From contig OX344757.2 of NCBI GenBank assembly GCA_947034885.2, positions 5,332,001-5,396,000 on the forward strand: a stretch of 64,000 nucleotides of DNA. Reading direction: 5' to 3'. Positions 46,701 to 59,065 of the stretch are shown in pieces; within the stretch, counting starts at the first letter, position 1; each line of letters starts with the position of its first letter. The translations under genes and the position numbers were made by a program. This stretch comes from Thuidium tamariscinum. Its lineage: Eukaryota > Streptophyta > Bryopsida > Hypnales > Thuidiaceae. The notes beneath the pieces are model-generated. The model worked only from the letters and a program-made list of their open reading frames with translations, had not been told where the DNA came from and ran no database searches.

Positions 46701-49700
46701 GTCTCAACCATCACAGGGGTTGCGAATTAGTCACGAACATCGTACTCCCCTTGACGAATTTCCTTGCGCTTGAATGAAAACCGGGGTCTGATCTGCAAGC
46801 AAACTAGAAGTGTTGATCCTTTGTAATATAAGAGTCATGCTTCATAGACCAAACAACAAATTAAGAACAAATAGGCAAAACAGGGATTTTAGTAGAATTA
46901 GACTGTTCCGGGAATTTTTAGACACCACTATAAAGTGAAACTTCCTCATGATTCATGGTTAGGTCTCCCTATTGTCACATTAAGCATACATAGGTCTCCC
47001 TACGATCATAGGGAGGCGTCCGTATAGTGATAAAATACCTAACTTTGCCATAAAAAGATCGGTGCTCAATTCCAGCAAAATGGTGTATTGTTAAATAACA
47101 AACTTACTTTAAGGCCTTTGGATTCCAGCGTTCGTTGAAGGCACTCAGTGAGGACATCCCCTCCTATTGCAGATCTTACTATAGCCTGTCCAACCACATT
47201 CCTCAATCTATCAAGTTCGAGCCTTCGAATCAGTGATTCAAAACAAGACAGCATACAAAGTGCTTTAGCACATACATTCAGGAGATGACACGAACAATCG
47301 CAATTCACATGCTTCAAAATTTTCAGCCATGCACAATACCTTCTGAATGACATAACCGTCATGCACTGCGGCCACAGTAGTGGAGCCTCCCCCACTATCA
47401 TCACCAAGCAGTAAATCATTAAACGGAACAACTTGGTACTTGCTAAAATAACGATCCAAAAGAGAAGGTTAAACATGAATTTAGCGCATAAACAGAGACA
47501 AGGGAAGCAGTTAATGAACCAGAGAAAAATCACAAAGGGTATGATAACAAACCAATCCACAACAAGTGATGTTGCTCGCCCTGATGCGAAGGATGTCAAA
47601 ACCTGGACAATCATATCCACGTCTAAGACATGTGGAGAAAAAGGACTCCAAGTCAATCCAAATCTAACAACAGAGATATAGAATTGATCCGGGCAGATAC
47701 AATGCACTGGAATATAAATGCACTAATTACCCTTAATATCCTGACTACAATCTACTGACCAATAATAAAATGAACGAGAAAGACACAAATATCATAAAAT
47801 TCAAGGAGGAGGTAATTAATAAAAACATCAAGACTAAAATAAATACCGCATTTTTGGCCAGAAAGAGAGCAGGTACATCATACTTCTCAAACATAAGCTC
47901 AACCATCCTGTGACACATCAGAAAACATTTACGGATGAAACTCACATAATTTGTACTCGAACGATTTCTTGACAGGAAAAGCAGGCTGTAAGAGGCGGAC
48001 GAGCCCAACAAAAGTGGTATTGACAATAGACTCTTCTTGAGGTAGAAAGGAAAAATCCTAAACAAAAAGGGGCCTCTTGTGCTACATCAGATGAGAAGAT
48101 CGAACAAACTCACTTTTCACGATGTTGTTGAGTGTTGAAAGAGGGTTCTGCGAGAAGCATTGGGTGCTCCTTCGGGTCTAGCCGTAGACGATCTCTATTC
48201 AGCACACGGACCAATCACAAAGTCATACACAAGCGTACATGGTTTACAAATATGCAACTCAGTGAAAGAATGTCATTTGAACCATACGCCTCCGTGTGAT
48301 TTCTATGACCATCAAGAGACTTCATACGGAAGATTATGTTCTGATGTTGTCTGGAGGTACCTGATGTCTAAAATAGTCAAATTTTACTGACAACCTTAAT
48401 ACACATTGTACTCATCCCTTAAAAGAGATACAAGAGATACCAGACAGAATGTTGACCTCTGCTCTATAGAGCACAGAAGAACTAAAAAGGAGGCAGAAAA
48501 GAGACTCAGGTCAAGGAATGCGCAAACAAGAAAACCAGAATATTCAACAATGGATTTGGCACGAAGTAAGGTCGAGAATCGCAAGAGTACCGTAGAGCAT
48601 AATCCCAAAGACATTCCACAACGTCCCAGTCAGCAACAAGGCCATCCTTCAAAGCTGGTACAACCTGTAGTACCACAATAAGAAAACCTAGACTAGGATG
48701 ATTTTTAGCACTTCATTGAGAGCACTTCTTCGAAACACCTTTTTGGAGGCACCCTAAGCAACATACAACTATACAAAGCTCTACACAAAGCATGACACAG
48801 CAAACAATAGTATATATCTACTTTACAAGAATTTCTAAGAAAATCATCTGACACATTATACCGTGCACAAATTTAGAGATTGTAAACAGCTGCACAAGTT
48901 GCAAAAAGACTAGGGAAGTTGTGGAGTATTACCTCCATGTGATCTCTGCGGTATTCAAGTGCTTGCGAACCCACATAAAGTTTTTTTGCTTTGGCCTTTT
49001 CAGCCTCTCCAGGCTTCTTGGCCTCCATCTCTGCGTCCCCTCCTCCATCGACTACTACTCCTGGACTCTCTACTGATCCCAATACCTAAATGGAAAACAC
49101 GAAAGCATATGTTAAATTAAAACTGAAGAAAGCCTCGGCCATAAACAAATATCTGCGCTGGATAACAAAAGCCTTTCAATAAATATGGGACTCTCGTACT
49201 ACAAGGTAACAAATCTTATTATTTCGGTACCTGAATATTCAGACACTGGATTCTTTACAAAGTATTGCTATATAGATCGTAAAAGTGTAATGAACAAGGT
49301 CAACTAAAAAAGAACTGAGCAATTAAGATATCAAGCACCAAGAAATCTGAAAGAAATTATATAATCTCAAGTTTCAATAGTATGATTCAAAGAAAAATTC
49401 CAAAAATCATGAGAAAGGAATGGAGACTTACCGATGGAAATATAGACTTGGGTTGATCTTCACCTGCATAACCCGCCTTAACGGCGTTGGAACCCAAGTC
49501 CAACACTATCGCCGAAACCTCATCTAGACAACCAATATTCATGAATTATTTCAGGAACTTCAGGTAACTGTGCGAGCCATAACCAAACATTAATAAGATC
49601 ACTCCCTTGGAGACCCCCTCTTTACTAAATTTTTTTACTAGACCTCAAGCGGGACAATCTGCATGGCCTATCAGACGCCAGAATTATTAAATGCCCTGCT

Positions 49701-50285
49701 TGTTCTACTTCATAGGAAATGTGATATATTAGGGCTTCGACGAGCATCTGAAGCCAGGATTGAAGCTCTTCATTTCCAGGGTCTTCACAAAGCATTGGAC
49801 CTGGAGGACGAAACCATACAGTATATCGGTCTCCTCGTCCAGGTCCTCTATGATAAATACGGTATAAACAAGATTCTCCGTAAAATTATACTATTTTTCA
49901 CGGCCTTTTAAATCTACACCATGCATAGAATCTTCTCTACGATTCACAAGGAGATCTCCACGCGGTCACAATAATCCTAAAGAGGCATCCATAATCATAC
50001 TAAACTCACGCATGTAAAGTGATATAGAGAAAATTCAAGACGGAGGGTGTTCCTTCCAAGCATCGCCCTGACCACTGCACTTGAATCATTCAGTAAATCT
50101 AAGCTCATAGAATGACAATGCGGTCATTGCCGATTGGGTCAAAGCTAATACCAATCTCATTTATTGCTTTCGATTAAAAGAACCCACCGTCATTGATCGT
50201 AACATAGACCGCAACATACATGCAGAGTATAAGCACAGGAAAGATATTTTTATGGGTGGTTTGAGCACTCACCACCGCCGTACAT
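43705..50285 (-). CDS. ARP4: ARP4, nuclear actin-related protein 4, 19 exons
   Basis: Nuclear actin-fold subunit of the SWR1, INO80 and NuA4 chromatin complexes. Exons: 50273-50285, 49432-49523, 48933-49085, 48591-48664, 48114-48194, 47847-47907, 47553-47602, 47340-47394, 47108-47185, 46739-46792, 46484-46598, 46241-46292, 45962-46028, 45766-45831, 45130-45192, 44760-44822, 44546-44610, 44120-44188, 43705-43750. All introns are GT-AG and phases close, giving 438 residues (about 441 in Arabidopsis). Marks: [16 protein letters not shown] (phosphate 1), a charged AEKAKAKK insert near residues 65-70, VVDCGGGSTT (phosphate 2), [16 protein letters not shown], and the C-terminus YVQRKCP. The 13-base first exon codes only MYGG plus one base. 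The donor of exon 10 (GTTCGT) is weak and was chosen for phase and for length agreement. The gene is divergent from the gene at 50717. Confidence 0.95.
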
Positions 50286-50716
50286 GGCAACCAGCTACGC
50301 ACAACCTCAAGTCCAGTTCCGTCCCTTCAAGCTCCGGGAGTAACAAAAATCAGTACCGAAAGAATCTAGGAAACATACGAGAACTCAATCGCGAAGCGCA
50401 CAATCAAAAAATAACAACAAGGGACTCTAAAATTTCGGAAACGCGACGCCGGAAACCCTCGGTTTCTCAAACATTGCGAGAAGAGAGTTCAAGTGGGATG
50501 AATATCGCGTTTCCGTGTCATTCATCTATTATTCTTCTGTGTATACGTCACATTTTTCGTTGGTAGGAACCTCCAACCATGGGACGGTGACTAAGTCTGT
50601 TGGACGGAGGACAGTAAGCCCTAGCTCTAAAACCCTAAAAATATCAAATTTGTTATTTCTTCGCGTTCTCGGTGATTATGTTTTGTTGGTAGGTTTCTGA
50701 AGGAATTGTATGAGCA
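50286..50716. promoter_or_regulatory. Shared divergent promoter of ARP4 and the AIMP1-like gene
   Basis: 431 bases separate the two start codons. AAACCCTAA at 50630-50638 is a plant telo-box, common in promoters of translation-related genes, and lies 79 bases before the plus-strand start codon. No clear TATA box is seen on either side. Confidence 0.65.
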
Positions 50717-51745
50717 ATGGCGGGTGCTGATCGGTATGTGAAGGCTAAGAAGCTTGTGAAGAGTTTCTGTTCGAAGTCGGGGAAAGATGTAGAGAGTGTG
50801 CCTGGTTTAGGCGATCTGTGCAAGGCCATTGCAGTGGCCGCTGACGAGAAAGAGCTTTTAGGGGCGACGGAGGAGGTGCAAGCCGAAGTGGCGGAGTGGA
50901 TTGGATTCGCTAACGGTGCGGATTTAAACTTGCAGGAGTTGGATAAGCACTTGGAGACGCGGTCGGTAATAGCAGGCAAGGGAACGACGATCACTGTGGC
51001 GGATTTGTCAGTCTTCGCTGCCATTCACGAGCGCGATTATGCAGAGTTTGAGAAGGTACCGCATGTTTTGCGATGGATTGACTACATTCAGCGCAAGCAA
51101 GCCGTGTACCCGCTGATCCCCGTGAACGCACCGAAGTTTAGTCCTCCGAAATCAGCTCCGCGGCCTGCCAAGCCAGACGCAGCCAGCGCTGTCAAACCAG
51201 AAGCAGAGAAAAAGAAGAAAGAGAAAGCACCGGCCGTGAAGAAGGAGAGCGACACGAGTTTCAGTGCGTTAGAGGTGAAAGTGGGCGTGATCAGTAAGGT
51301 ATGGAAACACCCGGGAGCCGATGCATTGTACGTTGAAGAGATCGATATCGGTGAAGCTAAACCTAGGCAAATCGTGAGCGGCTTGGCGAAGTTCCTGACG
51401 GAAGAACAAATGTTGAACCGGAAGGTGCTCGTGCTGACGAATGTCAAGGCCGGCAAGGTGCGAGATGTGCTCTCTTCGGGTCTAGTGTTGTGTGCTTCCA
51501 ACAGCGATCATACCCAATGTGAGCCTGTAGTTCCTCCAGTGGATGCCAAGATTGGGGAGAAGGTGACTGTGGCAGGATTTGAAGGAGCTCCTGAGGAGGT
51601 TCTCAACCCTAAGAAGAAGCAATTTGAGAAGATTCAACCGGATTTGGCTACTGACGCAAGTGGGGTGGCCTGTTATCAGGGAATCCCTTTCATACTTTCA
51701 GGGAAACCTTGTACTTCTAGAATCGTGAATGCGGTCGTCAAGTAA
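50717..51745 (+). CDS. tRNA-binding protein, AIMP1/Arc1p-like (EMAP II domain)
   Basis: Intronless 342-residue protein. Residues 1-135 resemble the GST-C-like domain used by multisynthetase-complex factors (TTITVADLSVFAAIH near 90-104). Residues about 140-177 are a Lys/Ala/Pro-rich linker (EKKKKEKAPAVKK) likely to bind RNA. Residues about 183-342 are the tRNA_bind/EMAP II OB-fold: VGVISKVWKHPGADALYVEE, QIVSGLAKF, RKVLVLTNVKAGKVRD, SSGLVLCAS. The family (yeast Arc1p, animal AIMP1/p43, plant relatives) delivers tRNA to methionyl- and other aminoacyl-tRNA synthetases in the cytosol. The start is the first ATG of the frame after the telo-box. It shares a promoter region with ARP4. Confidence 0.92.
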   Translation: MAGADRYVKAKKLVKSFCSKSGKDVESVPGLGDLCKAIAVAADEKELLGATEEVQAEVAEWIGFANGADLNLQELDKHLETRSVIAGKGTTITVADLSVFAAIHERDYAEFEKVPHVLRWIDYIQRKQAVYPLIPVNAPKFSPPKSAPRPAKPDAASAVKPEAEKKKKEKAPAVKKESDTSFSALEVKVGVISKVWKHPGADALYVEEIDIGEAKPRQIVSGLAKFLTEEQMLNRKVLVLTNVKAGKVRDVLSSGLVLCASNSDHTQCEPVVPPVDAKIGEKVTVAGFEGAPEEVLNPKKKQFEKIQPDLATDASGVACYQGIPFILSGKPCTSRIVNAVVK

Positions 51746-53212
51746 TTAGAAGCTCCTTCGTGAATTGTACATTCGCATGGATTCTGTCATTTGGTGCTTC
51801 GTTTTATTCCATATCCTCTGGTGCTTCTTTCGTTACCAAACTTCTATACTCCCCATAATGCCAGATTTTTTATGCATCTGGAATGCCGTATGCACGTCGA
51901 ATGCTGCAGGGATGTTGAAACGTGAATCGAAATTCCTCGAGGTGACGGTTCTGTTTTGACAGAGTTGACAACGCTGCCATCAATATGAATCTTACAGAAG
52001 CAGTGGTTTGTTTCTGCTCCGTGCTATCAATATGTCTATTGATCTCACAACCTTCTGATCTTCGTTTTTTTAAAGACGATCGTTTCTTTCCTCATAGGGG
52101 TGACCTCTCTTGTGGTAGATGATACTATTCACCTCACTTCAAGGATTTTAACATATGGTGGAGTGTGATTTTGGGAGACCACTGTTGAGCTGTGGATAGA
52201 TCTTTGGGTACAAGAGCCAAATTCGTTCAGGTAATATTCTTATCATTATGATTATCATTATGATGAATTTCTTATGCATACATTTGGATGCGGAGGTCGT
52301 TAACCACTAGACGTGAGATGAGAGTAGACATCCCCATTTCCATTCAAAGATCAGTAGCTTTTGAAACTTGCCTAGTCACGCGTACACTAGTTGCTAATAA
52401 GTCCAAATATGTGTGAATAGATGACTTGCTGTTGGAAACAGAGGTTTGTATTTGATTCATGAACTCCCCTCTTTGCACCAGCGATCCCAGAACGTATTTG
52501 CCCTGTTTCGGTAGGAGGCTACAGGTGTACAGTATATTTGAGCTTTTTCTGCGATGTATAATTTAGTGCGTAGATACAGTAAAATAAAAAGACTTCTGTG
52601 GAGTATATCGTGTACTTTGAATTGCGGAGGTAAAAGTAAAATTGCGATCTGTGTTAAAATTTTGCGCCAAACAGATGCTGATTGAAGTGCTGAAAATGGC
52701 TGAAAATGCTAAGTGCTGGACTTTTTTTCTGCGAATTTAATATTTTTCACTTGACAAAGTATAATAGTGAATTTTGCAATTTGTACAAATGCACCTTTTT
52801 TACAACATATTACATCATTCTCTAGTAAGAATGAAAATATTCTCATGTGAAAATTTATGTAAACTGAACTAAAAAAATAAGTCATCGACAAGGGAATTGT
52901 ACCCTATAAATTGCCCAAATTGTAGTGTCAATGTTTTGCACAAGATAGAACAAACAAAATATGTCAATAGGGCTAGTAAGAAAAACATAGGAGCAAATCT
53001 AATTCAATGAAGTTGTCCCACAATGTTGTTCCTCTACAATTTTAGACGTTGTTCCAATGAATAGATTGTTGCAATTTTCCAAGTAAGCTAAAGCCTTCCA
53101 TTAAAGGAACTAATTGAGAGGTAGAGATTGCTTAACCTCATGAAAACTAAAGATATCAAGATGTAAAGTAAATCAAGGAGGATATTGCTCCAAGTTTGCT
53201 ATTGCTACTAGT
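51746..53212. other. Intergenic stretch after the AIMP1-like gene
   Basis: Holds the 3' flank of the gene, then increasingly AT-rich sequence. No gene or clear element is recognised. Confidence 0.4.
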
Positions 53213-56040
53213 TTATGCATCCCTTTGCCAACCAACCTTAACAACACTTTTCCATGACTCAATTGCTTTCTTATAAGGGAAATTGTCAAGTGAAAAGTAC
53301 TTTTGGCCAAACATATGCATAACAAGGGGTAAATGTTTGTCTAACCTATTTCTATAGTAAGATTTGAGAAATCTGAATGTAGAAAAATACCTCTCATCCT
53401 CAACTGAACCAAGAACTAAACAATATATAATTTCAACAAGCTCAAAGTATTTCGATATGAGCTTACTCAAATATTGTAATTGATTAAGCTTCCGCTAAAG
53501 CCTTATGACAAGATTGATCTGAAATGGTGGGCTATAGGTTGCCTCTACATTTGCTCTCATGATGATTTTAAATAAGCTAGCTTGGTTATCTAAAAGAAAG
53601 GCTGAGAGCATTTCAAGCATAGTGTATGCCTGTTTACCAGCCAATGGTTGTCCATTGTGAATTACCTTTGCGGAAGTATAAAACTTCTTTAAGACTGCCA
53701 AGTGGTGGATAAAATTGTCCTTTGTACCATCCTGCCGCCAATATTGCGGATATATAATACCAAACGAATCAAGGAGGTCTTGTTGGGGGAACCTCCAATC
53801 AAGTTCATCACATAAGTTTTGAACAACTTCTACACATTTGAAATAGACCCTATTAGTAAGAACTTGGAGGGCTAGAAAAGACAAACAAGACCCAAAAAAA
53901 TCCAAGTGATTAAGTGTGATTTAATGTGATTAATCCTACAGAAAGAATCAAGACAAAAAAATTGAAAGATTAAATTGTGCTACACCGTAACTGATCCTGC
54001 AAAGCATGGACAAAAACCAAAAAAAATTGAGGGATTAAAGTGATCCACTGTGCTTGATCCTATTAAAAGTTCAAGACAAAAAAAATTGGGAGATTAACTC
54101 TACTACACCGTAACTAATTCTGCAAAAGATGGACAAAAAAAATAAAAAATCAAGAGATGAACGTGATCCACTGTGACTAATTCTGCACCGTAATAGATAA
54201 ACCTAAAATAACCGGGAGAGTGAACTGTGCTCCACCATAACTGATCTGCAAAAACAAACAATAACCAAAAAAATTGGGAGATTAAACTGATCCGCCATGA
54301 CAAATTTTCCACCGTAACAAAGAAGACCAAAGAAATAAAGAGATTCAACGTTGCTTTCCTGTAACTAAAGATTAGAAGCACAGACAAGAACCAAAACAAT
54401 CAGGAAATTAAGTGTAATCCACTCTCATTAATCTGGCAGAAACAGAAAAGATCCCAAAAAAATTGAAAGATTTAACTATAATCCTCTGTAACTGATCCTA
54501 TAAAACAAGACAGGTCACAACAAAAATTGGGAGATAAATTGTAGTGCATATAATGACATTACCAATCATGCTAAGCTCAAAGAAATCCAAAAAAATATGA
54601 AATCCCACAAATTGACACTAGAGAAAGAACCCACATAGAATTGGCAAAAAAAACATAATCCAAAAGCGAGATCTTGCAATGATAAAAAAGATCCAAAACC
54701 AAACGGGAGACCAACCAAAAGCCATTGCTATAGTAACTGAAGAATTTGAAACAAATCTATAATCCCAATCCAACTATTACAAAACTGCATAACATCACGG
54801 TCCTACAAGCCACCACAAGAAACCTCTACAAACAAATCGCCGTAAACACCTGCCATAGCAATTACAAGAGGAAAATTGAAGACCAACAACGATAAGGTTT
54901 TGAAAGCCAAAAAATGCCTAAAACAAATGAAGGCATAGGACACTAACTAAATGCAAGAAATGTAGAAAACCAACAAAGTAGAGCAAAACAAACCTCAAAA
55001 AAAAAGGTACAAGAGTTTGCTTGAAAACTAGCACTAAATGTTATCTTGTACCTTGTTGTATTCCTCCTATGTTACAAACAGGTGATTGTCTATTTGCTTA
55101 TCATGGCAACATGCATACACATGTCTGCCATGAAAATCAAAGAGTAGATGCAAGAGACCACTATCTTCATAAAGAGGTCGCTAGACTAAAAGGATCTCAT
55201 CGCAAGAAAGAGAAACCAGTTCACTGTAATGTTAGAAACCAACTTTGGAATAACTTGTGGAAGAGTCCAAAAACATTCTAATAAGCTCACCCTAGTAGAT
55301 CTTTATAGCTTGCATGAAATCACATATGAATATATCACGAGATTGGGATAGTTTGATTAAGCAATGCACAATAGTTACCAAAGAGTGAAGCATGCTAATG
55401 ACAAAAACAACTCAATATCAAAGAGCATGTCAAAAGTTATCAATAGCTACAGGCAGCGGTTTGTGACTAGGAGTAGCAATCATGTCAATCCCCATCTTTA
55501 TCAATAAGATGCGGTGCTTAAACAAAATTTGAGCAGTTGAACTCTTCATAGAAATCCACCTCGTCTCTACATTTCTTACCATTTTGTTTCCTTTAGTTTC
55601 CATGAAATCAGCAAGCTTCTACAATTCAACACGACACTAGTTGCTGTGGCAAAATTAGGCATAGATAGAGTGGAACAATCCCTCCAACCGAATGACCATA
55701 GGAAATTTGGACATTGTTTCAACCACAAGATTGAAACGGTGGTTTACACAACTAGCACGAATAAAAAAAATGGAGCCTGTTTCTCATGAATTTGGGTTGT
55801 CAAACTTGTCATTCCTGTGTTTTGGTCCTTGAAATGTATTGACTCCATTAGTACCAAAACATAACAACTTTGAAACTATTTCCTCATGAAATACGTCCCC
55901 TTCCCCCATTAGTGCATGCATAATAATCTCAATTAAACGGTCTACAATACCATTTTCAGAAACACAAGAGAGATGCAACAAATGAGGAACCCTCTCCCAA
56001 CTTTGCATTGCATAAACATGAACCCAACCCAAGACGTGTT
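53213..56040 (-). pseudogene. Decayed hAT-family transposase
   Basis: Minus-strand fragments follow the order of a hAT transposase of the zinc-finger-862/KIAA1586-like type. 56032-55784 has CVSENGIVDRLIEII and KLLCFGTNGVNTFQG. About 55770-55500, in broken frames, has CVNHRFNLVVE and RNVETRWISM. 53905-53495 contains VVQNLCDELDWRFPQ. 53470-53213 has the C-terminal dimerisation region ERYFSTFRFLKSYYRNRL. Stops and frame changes interrupt the series. A gap of about 1.5 kb (53906-55440), partly filled by tandem repeats, separates the middle from the C-terminal part. No terminal inverted repeats or 8-bp duplications were identified. Confidence 0.7.
53905..54545. repeat. Degenerate tandem repeat, about ten units of 60-65 bp
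   Basis: The unit runs roughly ATTGGGAGATTAAACTG, then GCTACACCGTAACTGATCC or TGATCCACTGTGACTAAT, then TGCAAAA-, GACAAAAACCAAAAA. Two unit types, with ACACCGTAACT or ATCCACTGTG, tend to alternate, so the real period may be about 124 bp. It lies inside the hAT remnant. Confidence 0.7.
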
Positions 56041-56246
56041 ATCTACAACTGTGACTTCATCAACACTAATGGAAATTATGTTAGTAGCTTGGACAACAAC
56101 CTTTAGGGTAGATAGAACAGACTAATGCAAGTATTCGTACATTTCCCAACTTGTAGTTTCTAACCAATGCTTTCACAAGAGATTTTTTACTTTGAGTTAC
56201 TTGAGCAACTACTACTAACGCTCATAGTTACACATAGGACAACATA

Positions 56247-56458
56247 CACTATAAGAAACTCATGTTTTTGGTGACGGATTTTAGTTGACATTCAATGTAG
56301 TAGCACGTGTTTTTATGTCAATAATAATGTCCGCCATAACATCAAGATGTTATAACATCTTGATGTTATGGCGGACATTATTATTGACATAAAAACATGT
56401 GCTACTACATTGAATGTCAACTAAAATCCGTCACCAAAAACATGAGTTTCTTATAGTG
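56247..56458. repeat. 212-bp near-perfect hairpin CACTA-type MITE
   Basis: The element begins CACTATAAGAAACTCATG and ends with its complement, ending TAGTG. The two 106-base arms are complementary with one mismatch that I can find (CACGTG against CACATG), leaving no loop. ATA flanks both sides (56244-56246, 56459-56461), a three-base target duplication as expected for the CACTA superfamily. Arm identity and the intact duplication indicate a recent insertion. Confidence 0.9.
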
Positions 56459-56939
56459 ATAACCAAGAACATACAAAAGGATTGAGAATTGGACTACTTT
56501 TTTTTTCATATCTCCCTCCAAACTTCCATGAAGTTGCTCCGCTATAGAACCCGCATGTTTTTGGCTCGCCTAGAGCTTACACAGTTTAAATTCTTGCAAT
56601 CTTGTTTAATAAAAACGTCTCCTTTTTGCAAGCCAGGTTCAAGGATGCCATCTTCTAGATAGATCCGTTTTCCTTCGTGCTTCTCCGAGTTATCCAACTT
56701 TGAAACCAGGATTTTGCGTCACCCCGTAACAGTATGCAGTTGCGGCACACCACTCTAATGACATTGCCATTAGAATTGAAATCCCCTTCAGTCCAAGCAG
56801 ATTTGCAAACCCACATCTTTTAGCAACGGTGGATAATGGTACTAGGCACAATCTTGTACCATAAGAGGTTTTTCGGGGGTGTTGAGAGACTATTTCAGCC
56901 TCGTTCCCCATTTCTATGAACCAGCCCTGCTCATCAGAA

Positions 56940-57066
56940 TAAAAAATATTTTAAAAATAAAAATATTTTAAAAATAAAAATATTTTAAAAATAAAATAAT
57001 AATAATAATAATAAAATAAAAAATATTTAATTAAAAAATATTTTTTTAATTTAATAAAATATTATT
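56940..57066. repeat. AT-only simple repeat block
   Basis: Three copies of an AAAATATTTTAAAAATA unit, then (AAT)n, then complementary AT runs. Immediately right, TGATGTGGCA (57070) and TGCCACATCA (57087) form a short hairpin. Confidence 0.6.
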
Positions 57067-57099
57067 ATTTGATGTGGCAGTCTCTGTGCCACATCAGAT

Positions 57100-58934
57100 C
57101 ATTGTAGATCAGCTGCTGCAACGAGTTCCCACAGTCCGGGAACTTGCAGTCTCTCAACTATGGAAGAAAACCTCTTATGTTTTTGCACCCCATCGCTACC
57201 ACTGATTTGGTCCTCTTTCCTACCGCCAAAACTTCACATGCAATTGCAAGCATCGAAGAAATAACGGTTAATTTGGATATCGAGCAATCACAGGGTGCCA
57301 TCAACACAAACTCCTTTAGACGTGTTTTGGAAATGTGGGTAACACTCGGCATCATATACTTTGGTCCCAACATCGCTTGTATTACGATTGGACCCGAAAG
57401 TTTGGACCCGGAAATTGTCTGGTAGCTTCAATCTGGGTGCCATTGGATCAGTTGAAATTCAACCCAAGCTTGCTGATCTTGCACCATAACACACAAAAAC
57501 AGCAACCCAAGAAAACTTCCAGAACTCGAAACCCTACACCCAAACACACTAGTCCAATTCCCTAATAGCAATGTAATTCAAAGAAAAAAATCGAGAGATA
57601 AATGAAAACGATGCAAAGCAAACTAGTACAAGAAAGTTACCAATTGATCTTCGCCAACAATATGAGCGCCAAGTAAGATATGAATATCAAAGAGCAAGAG
57701 CGCCAAATAAGATACAAACATCAGAGAGCAAGTCCATAGAATGGTGCAATGTGAGAGAAAACAACCGATTATATTTCCAATTCTTTAGTGAGAATTGATG
57801 AGGGCTAGCACTCTGGCAGGTTTAGAAGCCACCTCCATTCCAAATTGCAGTGAATCCAGTCATTCTAGTGATCATAAGATTGAAGCAGAAAATAGTGAGT
57901 AGAAATCTAAAAAAAACTCTAGAAATCACAAAATTGCAGAATTGGCGCAACACATCGAATAGCCACCAAAAGGAAAATTCATTTCAAAAAATGATCATGA
58001 ATGCTTCAATCGGATGAGCTTATCTCGAGAGCACTAAAAACCAAAGAAGGGCAACAATGGAACTCGAGGTTGGCAACGATAATCAGCATTAATGCTAAAT
58101 GAGGAGCATCTGCAAGAGAGTTAATGCTAAAATGATTCCTGCAGGTGAGAGAAACAATGCTACTTGACAAAGTTTCTAGAAGCCTTGTAAAGCCCTACAC
58201 CTACTAATTGAGACCATCAAATGCAACCGCCAATCGGATTCATCAATGGTCGAGGAGCAATTTGGTTCCTGGATGAAAAGTTGTTCACCAATCTATGCTA
58301 CCGGTGATTTGGATGAATAGTTCAAATTGCGACATGTTCTATAGTAGCTGTTAGATTTGGCTCAAAATCTTTTTCCTTGAGTCATTTTTCAAATGTACAA
58401 TTTGCAAATGTCTTTCACAGGTAGAAAATTGGAGCTTTTTAGCCAATTTAAAGATCACTACTTTGCACTAAATTCCAAGAATGAACAATTGCATTTCTAT
58501 CTTATACACAAAAATTCTCTATCATCCATTGGACACTTAGTATCTGCAATAATCTTATAGGGTTAAAAGAGTAAGGATTATATTCTTGTTTGATGATTTC
58601 TCACAGTTTGGTTTGCTTCCTTAATACAACAATGAAGGGTTTTTTTGTTTGTTTTTTTGTATCTTTTCTCCATATCCTTAGTACAAGATGCCATTTGCAT
58701 CACAAGCCAGGAAAGAAATTTTAGCTTAACTGGCTAAAATTTTCTTTTATTTCCATTAAAGTGATTGGTTTTTATTCTAAAAATTTTTGAACTAAATTTG
58801 GAAATTCTAGATTTCAAGTGCCTAACTTGTAACTAAGTGCCGGTACTCCTTGTTCACTAATCTGCACAAAATCACCTAGTATTTCATCCAATTGAATCTA
58901 CAAATGCATTTCTCTTAAAATAAACTACCCATTT
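57100..58934. other. Intergenic stretch, unrecognised
   Basis: A 93-codon plus-strand frame at 57144-57425 shows no known motif, and no splice model extends it. The remainder is non-coding by inspection. Confidence 0.35.
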
Positions 58935-59065
58935 GAGTGGCCAGGGTGATTTGACCCCTCGATCAATCTCTTGGGAAAACATTGAAATTTTTTATTTTCC
59001 ATGCATGAAAAAGATTGCAAATTTTGAATTCATATTTAAAATCTAAGGCCCCAAATTAGTTGGAA
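58935..59065. repeat. Degenerate copy of the CCCCCTCGCTCGGCC MITE
   Basis: GTGGCCAGGGTGATTTGACC, TTGGGAAAACATTG, TTGCAAATTTTGAATTCATA and CCCCAAATTAG occur in the same order as in 3312-3530. The right end is lost. Confidence 0.45.

Noticed and set aside
46577-48681. Plus-strand frames within the ARP4 region
   Set aside because: They overlap minus-strand ARP4 exons and introns, have no family match, and the ARP4 exon series is fully phase-consistent.
57144-57425. 93-codon plus-strand frame
   Set aside because: No recognisable motif, no TATA or splice extension, and it lies beside decayed transposon DNA. Kept only as a note.
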